DNA of 64,000 nucleotides from the NCBI GenBank assembly GCA_030150405.1, contig JASLFU010000004.1, forward strand, positions 40,772 through 104,771, given 5' to 3'. Below the pieces are notes generated by a model. That model was not told where the DNA came from. It made no database searches and saw only the letters and a program-made list of their open reading frames with translations. This DNA comes from Ignatzschineria sp. GTDB taxonomy: Bacteria; Pseudomonadota; Gammaproteobacteria; Cardiobacteriales; Wohlfahrtiimonadaceae. How positions within the stretch are numbered: the stretch's first letter is position 1; every line of letters begins with the position of its first letter. Below are positions 57,364-64,000 of this stretch, piece by piece. A program made the position numbers and the translations under genes.

Positions 57364-57383
57364 ACTTTCCTGCTTATATAATA

Positions 57384-57926
57384 TTAATTACGGAACGGGA
57401 AGTTGAAAGCGGCCAAAAGCGCTTTAGCTTCCTCATCAGATTTCGCGTTGGTAGTAATGCTGATGTCCATGCCTCGAACTGCATCTACCTTCTCATACTC
57501 AATCTCAGGGAATACGATTTGCTCCTTAATACCGAAGCTATAGTTCCCTTGACCATCAAATGAGCGACCATTAACACCACGGAAATCTCGTACACGCGGT
57601 AGAGAGATGTTAATTAATCTATCTAAAAACTCATACATAGTTGTACGACGTAATGTAACCTTACATCCCACAGGCCAACCATCACGAATCTTGAAACCCG
57701 CGATGGATTTCTTAGATAATGTCACTTGCGCCTTTTGACCGGAAATTGCACTCATATCTGCCAATGCGTTTTCCATTACCTTCTTATCAAGAACGGCTTC
57801 ACCTACACCCATATTTAGAGTGATTTTTGTGATTTTTGGAACTTCCATAGGATTGGTATATCCAAACTTCTCGGTAAGTTCTGGCACTACTACATTATCG
57901 TAATACTCTTTTAATCTTGCTTTCAT
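57384..57926 (-). CDS. rplE: 50S ribosomal protein L5
   Basis: 5S rRNA-binding protein. The 180-residue protein opens [17 protein letters not shown] and has [20 protein letters not shown] and [24 protein letters not shown] two codons earlier is in frame, but GAGG then has no room, while it is five bases ahead of this ATG. A 105-bp gap with a strong hairpin separates it from rplX, in contrast to the short gaps of its neighbours. Confidence 0.96.
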   Translation of the reverse strand: MKARLKEYYDNVVVPELTEKFGYTNPMEVPKITKITLNMGVGEAVLDKKVMENALADMSAISGQKAQVTLSKKSIAGFKIRDGWPVGCKVTLRRTTMYEFLDRLINISLPRVRDFRGVNGRSFDGQGNYSFGIKEQIVFPEIEYEKVDAVRGMDISITTNAKSDEEAKALLAAFNFPFRN

Positions 57927-57937
57927 AAACACCTCAA

Positions 57938-57981
57938 CACCAAACGGATATGTCTTTTAATGCGATACATCCTGTTTGGCG
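57938..57981 (-). promoter_or_regulatory. Candidate S8 translational operator between rplX and rplE
   Basis: On the minus strand CGCCAAAC pairs with GTTTGGTG. After one bulged A, GGATGTATC pairs with GACATATCC (one A/C mismatch and one G-U), closed by a 9-base loop. The hairpin ends directly before the rplE ribosome site. In E. coli, S8 represses the spc operon at a bulged helix at this junction. Confidence 0.6.
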
Positions 57982-58031
57982 TGCTTAATTAATCATAAAA
58001 TAAGTTGGCTATAATACCAAAGCTAGTGGAA

Positions 58032-58367
58032 TTATCCAACTTTTTTATTGTTTGACTTGAAGACTCTTTCACGAGTAGTAATCACTTTCCCGCTTTCATC
58101 TTTAGCCGTTACAACTTCAATCTTTACTTTATCTGCTTTCTCAGTTTCAGGATTGAAGATCATAACATTTGAAATATGGATAAAAGATTCCTTCTCCACT
58201 AAACCACCCTCAATACCAAGCTGAGGATTAGGTCTTTCATGTTTTGTGACTTTATTTGCCCCAGAAACTAAAACCTTATCGCCTTTAACTTGAAGCACGT
58301 GACCTCTATGACCACGGCTTTTACCTGCGATAACTACGACTTCGTCGCCTTTACAAATTTTGCTCAT
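58032..58367 (-). CDS. rplX: 50S ribosomal protein L24
   Basis: Assembly-initiator protein of the large subunit. The 111-residue protein has the KOW motif (KGDEVVVIAGKSRGHRGHVLQV, about 5-26) and GGLVEKESFIHISNVMIFNPETEKADKV. It is slightly longer than E. coli L24 (104), with a basic C-terminal tail. The gap after it holds the candidate S8 site. Confidence 0.97.
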   Translation of the reverse strand: MSKICKGDEVVVIAGKSRGHRGHVLQVKGDKVLVSGANKVTKHERPNPQLGIEGGLVEKESFIHISNVMIFNPETEKADKVKIEVVTAKDESGKVITTRERVFKSNNKKVG

Positions 58368-58380
58368 TACGCACCTCTAC

Positions 58381-58749
58381 TTAAATGACTTCTGGAGCAA
58401 GCGAGATAATTCTCATGAATTTATCTCCACGAAGCTCACGAGTTACCGGCCCGAAAATACGAGTGCCGATTGGCTCAAAGTTATTATTAAGAAGAACTGC
58501 CGCATTACCATCAAATTTAATTAATGAACCATCGTTACGGCGAATCCCTTTGCGAGTTCTAACAACAACTGCGTTATAGATCTCACCTTTTTTTGCTCTG
58601 CCACGAGGAATTGCTTCCTTAACAGATACTTTAATAACATCCCCTACGCTCGCATAACGACGATGCGATCCGCCTAATACTTTAATACACATTAAACGAC
58701 GCGCACCGGAGTTATCCGCAACATCTAAAATTGTTTGTGCTTGAATCAT
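58381..58749 (-). CDS. rplN: 50S ribosomal protein L14
   Basis: Large-subunit interface protein. The 122-residue protein opens [28 protein letters not shown] and ends [19 protein letters not shown], near-invariant. It follows rpsQ by 2 bp, so no separate spc promoter fits between the S10 and spc parts as in E. coli. Confidence 0.97.
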   Translation of the reverse strand: MIQAQTILDVADNSGARRLMCIKVLGGSHRRYASVGDVIKVSVKEAIPRGRAKKGEIYNAVVVRTRKGIRRNDGSLIKFDGNAAVLLNNNFEPIGTRIFGPVTRELRGDKFMRIISLAPEVI

Positions 58750-58751
58750 TT

Positions 58752-59024
58752 TTAACCTCTCGCCTCTTCAACAACGCGAACTAAATTCCAAGTTTTGCTT
58801 TTGGAAATCGGACGAACTTGTTGAATCTCAACAATATCTCCAACGTTACATACGTTATCTTCATCGTGCGCATAGAACTTAGTCGAACGCTTGATATATT
58901 TCTTATAAAGACGGTGCTTTACGAGACGCTCTACATAAACAGTGATAGTTTTATCACCTTTATTGGAGATCACTTTACCCGTAACAGTACGCTCTAATTG
59001 CTTATTTTCTGCTGCAGTTGTCAT
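58752..59024 (-). CDS. rpsQ: 30S ribosomal protein S17
   Basis: Primary 16S-binding protein. The 90-residue protein has [33 protein letters not shown] and [21 protein letters not shown]. The frame opens six codons earlier, but GGGAG six bases before the ATG at 59024 decides for the shorter form. The start is 2 bp before the rpmC stop region, giving tight coupling. Confidence 0.96.
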   Translation of the reverse strand: MTTAAENKQLERTVTGKVISNKGDKTITVYVERLVKHRLYKKYIKRSTKFYAHDEDNVCNVGDIVEIQQVRPISKSKTWNLVRVVEEARG

Positions 59025-59025
59025 A

Positions 59026-59235
59026 CTATTCTCCCGCCTCATTCTTCTCAGTTAAAACCGTATTGATACGCGCAATCTGCTTACGCGACTCCTTGAACTG
59101 ATGCGACTTTTCAAGCTGACCAGTTGCTTTCTGCATACGTAGATTAAACAACCCACGCTGCAACTCTAATCTTTCTTCTCTGAGCTCATCTACAGATTTC
59201 TCTCTAAGCTGAGCTGCCTTACTAATTTTACTCAT
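59026..59235 (-). CDS. rpmC: 50S ribosomal protein L29
   Basis: Exit-tunnel protein. The 69-residue protein is two helices with the signature [33 protein letters not shown] (about 30-62). It lies between rplP and rpsQ, 17 bp after rplP. Confidence 0.97.
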   Translation of the reverse strand: MSKISKAAQLREKSVDELREERLELQRGLFNLRMQKATGQLEKSHQFKESRKQIARINTVLTEKNEAGE

Positions 59236-59252
59236 CGATAAACCTCAATTGA

Positions 59253-59666
59253 TTATAGAACTGTACGCTCAGCGAATGCTGTTTTAACAGAGAGTTTAGC
59301 TGATGCAAGTCTAAATGCCTCACGAGCTACTGCTTCGCTTACACCCTCAATCTCAAAGAGAACGCGACCAGGCTGAACTTTTGCTACCCAATACTCTACG
59401 TTACCCTTACCGCTACCCATACGAACTTCTAAAGGTTTGCCTGTAACTGGCACATCAGGAAAGATTCGAATGTAGACCTTACCGCCACGACGAACATAAC
59501 GGCTAATCGCACGACGAGCTGCCTCAATTTGACGTGCAGTAATACGACCATTCTCGGTAGATTTAATTCCAAACTCACCAAAATCGATCTTATTACCTGC
59601 TGCCGCAACACCTCGGTTGCGACCTTTACGCATTTTTCTAAACTTTGTACGTTTTGGTTGCAACAT
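59253..59666 (-). CDS. rplP: 50S ribosomal protein L16
   Basis: A-site large-subunit protein. The 137-residue protein opens [19 protein letters not shown] and carries [44 protein letters not shown]. It starts 2 bp after the rpsC stop. Confidence 0.97.
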   Translation of the reverse strand: MLQPKRTKFRKMRKGRNRGVAAAGNKIDFGEFGIKSTENGRITARQIEAARRAISRYVRRGGKVYIRIFPDVPVTGKPLEVRMGSGKGNVEYWVAKVQPGRVLFEIEGVSEAVAREAFRLASAKLSVKTAFAERTVL

Positions 59667-59668
59667 GA

Positions 59669-60361
59669 CTATTCACCCTTCCTTCTTCTGTTTCTTCTTC
59701 TAGGTGCTTTCTCTTCCTCTACAGGCGCATGATAATCAAATACCTCACCCTTATAGATCCAAACTTTTACACCTAAAATACCGTAAGTTGTTAATGCTTC
59801 AGCTAAACCATAATCGATGTCAGCACGGAAAGTATGAAGAGGCACACGACCTTCGCGATACCACTCTGCACGAGCAATCTCTGCACCGTTTAAACGCCCT
59901 GAAACGTTTACACGAATACCTTCTGCACCTAAACGCATAGTGTTTGTTACCGCACGGCGCATCGCACGACGGAACATAACACGGCGCTCTAATTGCTGAG
60001 CAATGCCTTCTGCTACTAAATAAGCATCTAGCTCTGGCTTACGGATCTCTTGGATGGACACATGCACGGGGCAACCCATCATCTCTGTAAGCTCTTTGCG
60101 AAGAGCATCAATATCTTCGCCTTTTTTACCGATAACAACTCCAGGACGAGCCGTATGAATTACGATTTGAGCTGATTTAGAAGGACGACTAATGTGAATC
60201 TTAGATACCGCCGCATTTGCAAGTTTCTCTCTTAAATACTCGCGCACACGGAAGTCAGATTCTACAAACTCAGGGAAAGATTTTGAATCTGCATACCAGC
60301 GTGAATTCCAATCTTTAGAAATCCCTAAGCGTATACCGGTTGGATTTACTTTTTGACCCAT
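59669..60361 (-). CDS. rpsC: 30S ribosomal protein S3
   Basis: mRNA entry protein. The 230-residue protein has the KH domain with [29 protein letters not shown] (about 67-95) and the C-terminal domain with [33 protein letters not shown] basic tail ([10 protein letters not shown]) ends it. It follows rplV by 9 bp. Confidence 0.97.
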   Translation of the reverse strand: MGQKVNPTGIRLGISKDWNSRWYADSKSFPEFVESDFRVREYLREKLANAAVSKIHISRPSKSAQIVIHTARPGVVIGKKGEDIDALRKELTEMMGCPVHVSIQEIRKPELDAYLVAEGIAQQLERRVMFRRAMRRAVTNTMRLGAEGIRVNVSGRLNGAEIARAEWYREGRVPLHTFRADIDYGLAEALTTYGILGVKVWIYKGEVFDYHAPVEEEKAPRRRNRRRKGE

Positions 60362-60370
60362 TTTAAACTC

Positions 60371-60706
60371 CTAGTTAACTTCAGCTACAGTGATCGTAAT
60401 ATGGCTTGTTCTCTTAAGAATACGATCGCCGCGACCTTTAGCACGAGCTCTCATTCTCTTTAAAAGAGGACCTTCGTCAACCATAATCGATTTAACGACT
60501 AAATTATCGATATCTGCCCCAAAGTTATTTTCAGCATTCTCCATTGAAGATACGAGAACTTTCTGAATTAACTTCGCTGCTTTCTTATCGCTAAACTGAA
60601 GTAATGTGAGCGCCTTATCAACAGGCAACCCACGTACCTGATCTGCTACCAAGCGCGCTTTTTGTGGAGAGATTCGCGCATGGCGATGTACTGCTCTAGT
60701 TTCCAT
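60371..60706 (-). CDS. rplV: 50S ribosomal protein L22
   Basis: Exit-tunnel protein lining the macrolide pocket. The 111-residue protein has [21 protein letters not shown] near 6-26 and the loop [23 protein letters not shown] near 83-105, whose tip reaches the tunnel. It lies between rpsS and rpsC. Confidence 0.97.
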   Translation of the reverse strand: METRAVHRHARISPQKARLVADQVRGLPVDKALTLLQFSDKKAAKLIQKVLVSSMENAENNFGADIDNLVVKSIMVDEGPLLKRMRARAKGRGDRILKRTSHITITVAEVN

Positions 60707-60721
60707 GTTTATTTCTCCTTA

Positions 60722-60994
60722 TTAACGTGCTTGCTTATCTGCAGCATGACCGCGATAAGTACGCGTCATCGCGAACTCACCCAATTTGTGACCGATCATG
60801 TTTTCAGTGATTAAAATAGGCACATGAATCTTACCATTGTGCACTGCGATAGTAAGTCCAATCATCTCTGGTAACACCATTGAGCGGCGCGACCAAGTTT
60901 TAATTGGTCGACGGTTATTCGTTGCTACCGCTTCTTCTACTTTTTTATGTAGATGATGATCGATAAATGGACCTTTCTTTATAGAACGTGGCAT
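60722..60994 (-). CDS. rpsS: 30S ribosomal protein S19
   Basis: Small-subunit head protein. The 90-residue protein opens [20 protein letters not shown] and has [23 protein letters not shown] and [20 protein letters not shown]. It follows rplB by 24 bp and precedes rplV. Confidence 0.97.
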   Translation of the reverse strand: MPRSIKKGPFIDHHLHKKVEEAVATNNRRPIKTWSRRSMVLPEMIGLTIAVHNGKIHVPILITENMIGHKLGEFAMTRTYRGHAADKQAR

Positions 60995-61018
60995 ATTTTA
61001 CCCTTTATTCGATTTCAA

Positions 61019-61843
61019 TTATTTCGTACGGCGACGAACAATATATTTGTTAGTACGCTTATTAGTACGTGTCTTATAGCCTTTAGTTGGCTGTCCCCAA
61101 GGTGTTACAGGATGACGACCACCTGATGTACGACCCTCACCACCACCATGCGGGTGATCTACCGGGTTCATTGCAGCACCGCGAGTTTGTGGACGAATAC
61201 CTGCCCAACGTTTCGCACCCGCTTTACCGAGAACACGTAAACTGTGCTCTCCGTTACTTACAATACCCACAGTGGCCTTACAATCTGAATGCACACGACG
61301 GATCTCACCTGAACGGAGGCGCAATGTTGAATAATCACCCTCTTTAGCGATTAATTGCACAGCAGTACCCGCTGAACGAGCAAGTTGCGCTCCCTTACCT
61401 GGCTTCATCTCTACACAGTGTACGGTCGTACCAATAGGGATATTACGCAAAGGAAGTGCGTTACCCGCCTTGATTGGTGCGTTTACACCTGCAAAAAGAA
61501 TATCTCCTGCCTCAACTTTTGCTGGAGCAATAATGTAGCGACGCTCACCATCTGTATAGCAGAGTAAAGCAATATGCGCCGAACGGTTAGGATCGTACTC
61601 AATACGCTCTACTTTCGCTGGGATATTCTCTTTATCACGCTTAAAATCGATTAGGCGATAGTGTTGTTTGTGTCCACCACCTCTATGTCTTGAGGTAATA
61701 CGGCCATCGTTATTTCTTCCGCCAGTTCTGTGCTGACCTTCAACTAAAGGAGCATAAGGCTTACCTTTATGAAGACCTGGGGTGCTCACCTGTACTAAAG
61801 AGCGGCGACCCGGTGAAGTCGGTTTAGCTTTTTTTACACTCAT
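61019..61843 (-). CDS. rplB: 50S ribosomal protein L2
   Basis: Core large-subunit protein near the peptidyl-transferase centre. The 274-residue protein has [20 protein letters not shown] near 44-63, [14 protein letters not shown] and the catalytic-region stretch [22 protein letters not shown] with the conserved His near 229. Its ATG overlaps the rplW stop by one base. Confidence 0.98.
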   Translation of the reverse strand: MSVKKAKPTSPGRRSLVQVSTPGLHKGKPYAPLVEGQHRTGGRNNDGRITSRHRGGGHKQHYRLIDFKRDKENIPAKVERIEYDPNRSAHIALLCYTDGERRYIIAPAKVEAGDILFAGVNAPIKAGNALPLRNIPIGTTVHCVEMKPGKGAQLARSAGTAVQLIAKEGDYSTLRLRSGEIRRVHSDCKATVGIVSNGEHSLRVLGKAGAKRWAGIRPQTRGAAMNPVDHPHGGGEGRTSGGRHPVTPWGQPTKGYKTRTNKRTNKYIVRRRTK

Positions 61844-62151
61844 TACATATCACCTAAAAAATCAATTTCATCTTCTCCATCAGCAAGAGTAACGTAAGCT
61901 TTTTTCCAATCTTGCTTAGCACCTTGATGACGACCGAATGATTTACGCTTACCTTTTTGGTTAAGGATTGTAACTTTCTCAACCTTACGGCCGAACATTA
62001 ACTCAACCGCATCCTTAACTTCATTTTTGTTTGCGTCTTTTAATACTTTAAAAGTTACCTGTCCGCTCTCTTCTTCTTGGCGTGCTGTCTTTTCAGACGC
62101 ATGAGGAGCAAGGATAACTCTCATTAATCTTTCTTTAATCTCTAGACTCAT
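61843..62151 (-). CDS. rplW: 50S ribosomal protein L23
   Basis: Exit-site protein that docks trigger factor and SRP. The 102-residue protein has [38 protein letters not shown] and [17 protein letters not shown]. The in-frame GTG three codons earlier lies right on GGAG, so the ATG at 62151, eight bases after it and overlapping the rplD TGA as ATGA, is preferred. Confidence 0.96.
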   Translation of the reverse strand: MSLEIKERLMRVILAPHASEKTARQEEESGQVTFKVLKDANKNEVKDAVELMFGRKVEKVTILNQKGKRKSFGRHQGAKQDWKKAYVTLADGEDEIDFLGDM

Positions 62152-62756
62152 GATAACCACTCCTTAACTGACTCTAGCGCTTGCTTAGTCATCACTACCT
62201 TATCGAAGCGAACTAAACTTACAGGATCAATAATTTCAACATCAATGATATCTACGTGAGGTACGTTTCTTGCGCTGAGATAAAGAGGAAAATCTACCGC
62301 CTCTGTTACCACTAATGCACTCTCATTTTTGATGTTTAATTCTTCGAGCTTAGCAATAAACTCTTTAGTTTTTGGCTCTTTCATGGTGAGTTCTTCAACC
62401 ACTACCAGACGCTCGCTACGGATTAACTCAGAAAAAATACTTAAAAGCGCAGCTCTGTACATTTTCTTGTTGACTTTCTGTGACCAGTTTTGTGGCTTTG
62501 CCGCAAATGTCACACCACCACCGCGCCAGATTGGGTTTTGTGCAGTACCTACACGTGCACGCCCAGTTCCTTTCTGTCTCCATGGCTTAGCACCACTACC
62601 ACGCACCTCTGCACGTGTTTTCTGTGCACGTGTTCCTGCACGACCACCTGCTTGGTACGCCGTCACTACTTGATGAACTAAAGATTCATTAAACTCTCTC
62701 GCAAAGAGTGCACTGTCTAGCTCAACAGGAGATCCACCAATTACTTGAATTTCCAT
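62148..62756 (-). CDS. rplD: 50S ribosomal protein L4
   Basis: Tunnel protein and, in E. coli, the repressor of the S10 operon. The 202-residue protein has the extended tunnel loop with [41 protein letters not shown] near 40-80. It starts overlapping the rplC stop by one base. The long E. coli S10 leader on which L4 acts is absent here. Confidence 0.97.
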   Translation of the reverse strand: MEIQVIGGSPVELDSALFAREFNESLVHQVVTAYQAGGRAGTRAQKTRAEVRGSGAKPWRQKGTGRARVGTAQNPIWRGGGVTFAAKPQNWSQKVNKKMYRAALLSIFSELIRSERLVVVEELTMKEPKTKEFIAKLEELNIKNESALVVTEAVDFPLYLSARNVPHVDIIDVEIIDPVSLVRFDKVVMTKQALESVKEWLS

Positions 62757-63409
62757 TACGCTTTACCTCTTTTAACTTTAACTGCAGGAGAAACTACTAC
62801 GCTTGAACCTTTAGGCCCAGGAACTGCACCTTTAATAAGAAGCAAATTGCGTTCTGTATCCACTCCAACCACTTGTAAGTTCTGCACTGTTCTGCGAACA
62901 GCACCCATGTGGCCCGACATCTTTTTCCCTTTAAAAACACGACCGGGATCTTGACACTGACCGATCGAACCAGGAACACGGTGAGATAAAGAGTTACCAT
63001 GCGTATTGCGCTGACCACGGAAATTGTGACGCTTAATTGTACCCGCAAAACCTTTACCCTGTGTTACGCCAGATACATCCACCTTCTGACCTTCTTCAAA
63101 AAGATCCACAGAAAGTTTTTGCGCCACTTCAAATTCAGCAAGCTGATCTGCATCAACACGAAACTCCCAAAGAGCACGCGCTGGCGTTACGCCTGCTTTT
63201 GCAAAGTGAGCATCAAGCGACTTCTTCTTTTTACTTGAAAATTGAGGACCATTTGCAACCTGAATTGCACTATATCCATCAATCTCTTGATTTTTAATCT
63301 GGGTAATTTCGTTGTCTTCGATCTGAACAACAGTCACCGCTAATGAGCGACCATCATCACCGAACACTCTACTCATACCGAGTTTTGTTCCTATTAATCC
63401 TACTGCCAT
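62756..63409 (-). CDS. rplC: 50S ribosomal protein L3
   Basis: Large-subunit core protein. The 217-residue protein opens [22 protein letters not shown] and has the finger with [53 protein letters not shown] (about 125-177), containing the Gln that PrmB methylates in relatives. A 69-bp gap from rpsJ holds a small hairpin. Confidence 0.97.
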   Translation of the reverse strand: MAVGLIGTKLGMSRVFGDDGRSLAVTVVQIEDNEITQIKNQEIDGYSAIQVANGPQFSSKKKKSLDAHFAKAGVTPARALWEFRVDADQLAEFEVAQKLSVDLFEEGQKVDVSGVTQGKGFAGTIKRHNFRGQRNTHGNSLSHRVPGSIGQCQDPGRVFKGKKMSGHMGAVRRTVQNLQVVGVDTERNLLLIKGAVPGPKGSSVVVSPAVKVKRGKA

Positions 63410-63445
63410 TTTAATAACCTCAAATGTAAAATTGAAAAACGAGAG

Positions 63446-63462
63446 GAAGGTTGGCGACCTTC
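63446..63462 (-). promoter_or_regulatory. Hairpin between rpsJ and rplC
   Basis: On the minus strand GAAGGT-CGCCA-ACCTTC forms a 6-bp stem, followed by CTCTCG and then TTTTT. The gap is longer than elsewhere in the operon. It could be a weak attenuator or processing site. Confidence 0.3.
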
Positions 63463-63478
63463 ATCGCGGACAAACCCG

Positions 63479-63790
63479 TTAGTCTAAACGAATTTGCACA
63501 TCAACTCCAGCGGCAAGATCGAGCTTCATTAAAGCATCTACTGTCTTATCCGTTGGATTCACAATGTCCATTAAACGCTTGTGCGTTCTTAACTCATATT
63601 GATCTCGCGCATCTTTGTTTACGTGCGGAGATGTAAGAACCGTAAAGCTCTCTCTTTTGATCGGCAAAGGAATTGGACCTTTAACTTGAGCGCCTGTGCG
63701 CTTTGCGGTCTCAACAATCTCTTTTGCTGACTGATCAATTAAACGATAGTCGAAAGCTTTAAGGCGAATTCTAATTCTTTGATTATCCAT
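63479..63790 (-). CDS. rpsJ: 30S ribosomal protein S10 (NusE)
   Basis: Small-subunit head protein and transcription antitermination factor partner of NusB. The 103-residue protein opens [20 protein letters not shown] and carries [45 protein letters not shown]. It is the first gene of the S10 group, 62 bp behind tuf, with a terminator-like hairpin in between. Confidence 0.97.
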   Translation of the reverse strand: MDNQRIRIRLKAFDYRLIDQSAKEIVETAKRTGAQVKGPIPLPIKRESFTVLTSPHVNKDARDQYELRTHKRLMDIVNPTDKTVDALMKLDLAAGVDVQIRLD

Positions 63791-63803
63791 ACTTCTCTCA
63801 TTT

Positions 63804-63832
63804 AAAAATCCTAGACCCCGAAGGGCCTAGGA
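63804..63832 (-). terminator. UUCG hairpin terminator between tuf and rpsJ
   Basis: On the minus strand TCCTAGGCCC-TTCG-GGGTCTAGGA forms a 10-bp stem with one G-U pair and a very stable UUCG tetraloop, followed by TTTTTAAA. It ends about 18 bases before the rpsJ ATG. A TATAAT at 63842-63837 lies just upstream of it. Confidence 0.82.
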
Positions 63833-63836
63833 GATA

Positions 63837-63842
63837 ATTATA
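63837..63842 (-). promoter_or_regulatory. Candidate -10 element of the S10 group
   Basis: The minus strand reads TATAAT here, directly after the tuf stop and just before the terminator hairpin. No -35 match is seen 16-18 bases upstream, so it may be chance. Confidence 0.28.
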
Positions 63843-63852
63843 TTGACTATTA

Positions 63853-64000
63853 TTACTCAATTACTTTAGAAACAACGCCCGCACCAACTGTACGACCACC
63901 TTCGCGGATCGCGAAGCGTAAACCATCAGCCATTGCGATTGGGTTGATTAACTCAACAACCATCTTAACGTTGTCACCAGGCATAACCATCTCTACACCT
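63853..64000 (-). CDS. tuf: Elongation factor Tu (3' end only)
   Basis: Delivers aminoacyl-tRNA to the ribosome. Only the last 48 residues lie in the window. They read [15 protein letters not shown] and then [31 protein letters not shown] before TAA, the C-terminal beta domain of EF-Tu. Position directly ahead of rpsJ is the str-operon arrangement. The N-terminal GTPase domain lies beyond the border, so integrity cannot be judged. Confidence 0.97.
   Translation of the reverse strand, partial: GVEMVMPGDNVKMVVELINPIAMADGLRFAIREGGRTVGAGVVSKVIE

Noticed and set aside
62329..62681. Overlapping plus-strand open frames opposite rplD and neighbouring ribosomal genes
   Set aside because: Codon bias of the ribosomal genes leaves the opposite strand open; products are low-complexity and not gene-like.

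Overview
The window looks like the chromosome of a free-growing gammaproteobacterium with fairly AT-leaning DNA. It carries three gene orders typical of that class: ndk-rlmN-pilW-rodZ-hisS, hfq-hflX-hflK-hflC-purA, and the full tuf/S10-spc-alpha ribosomal block. It also has an outer membrane: LptF/LptG, KdsD, a TonB-dependent receptor, RodZ and PilW. The proteins resemble Escherichia coli counterparts throughout, but neighbours are shuffled or missing (no ispG beside rodZ, no miaA beside hfq). This would fit a lineage such as the Cardiobacteriales (Ignatzschineria/Wohlfahrtiimonas type). That placement is inference and was not tested. I see no tRNA or rRNA gene, insertion sequence, phage gene, CRISPR array or frameshifted gene.

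Layout. Positions 1-5219 (minus): ndk, rlmN, pilW, rodZ, hisS. Positions 5428-16156 (minus): cysK; a vitamin B12 uptake region (btuF, btuB behind a compact cobalamin-riboswitch-like leader, then btuC, btuD, a dedicated tonB and a DUF805-like membrane gene packed behind rep); and kdsD. Positions 16350-22322 (mostly plus): a glutaredoxin-like gene, recN, tgt, lptF and lptG, with holC on minus. Positions 22464-29669 (minus): phosphomannomutase, purA, hflC, hflK, hflX, hfq. Positions 29993-39232 (plus): a HAD phosphatase, pgpB, yaaA, orn, pgpA, a thermonuclease-like gene, and a four-gene MCE lipid-transport set (STAS-MlaE fusion, MlaF, MlaD, PqiC-like lipoprotein) followed by a Nudix gene. Positions 39284-43889: cls, a NadR-like protein, a two-domain tautomerase and ilvA. 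Positions 44010-49958 (minus): ribF, ileS, lspA, a beta-carbonic anhydrase and ispH. Positions 50022-64000 (minus): the ribosomal block from tuf (cut by the window edge) down to rplQ.

How the genes work together. Much of the non-ribosomal content serves the envelope: LPS export and Kdo supply (lptFG, kdsD), phospholipid synthesis and turnover (pgpA, pgpB, cls), lipid trafficking (mla-like set), cell shape (rodZ), lipoprotein maturation (lspA) and isoprenoid supply (ispH). The B12 genes form an almost complete import chain from receptor to ABC transporter, with their own TonB.

The window is largely housekeeping, and I did not find a clearly new multigene system. The most interesting signals are regulatory and architectural. 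Intrinsic-terminator-like hairpins sit immediately in front of start codons (orn, btuF, rpsJ, ribF). At orn the promoter lies inside the 5' arm of the terminator, so only read-through RNA should form the hairpin. A 15-base promoter word is shared by orn and ndk. There is a candidate S8 operator between rplX and rplE, and a pair of strong hairpins downstream of hfq. Protein-level oddities are a NadR-like enzyme whose kinase half is shortened and lacks its P-loop, a nuclease with a large insertion in its active-site region, and a carbonic anhydrase inside the lspA-ispH cluster.
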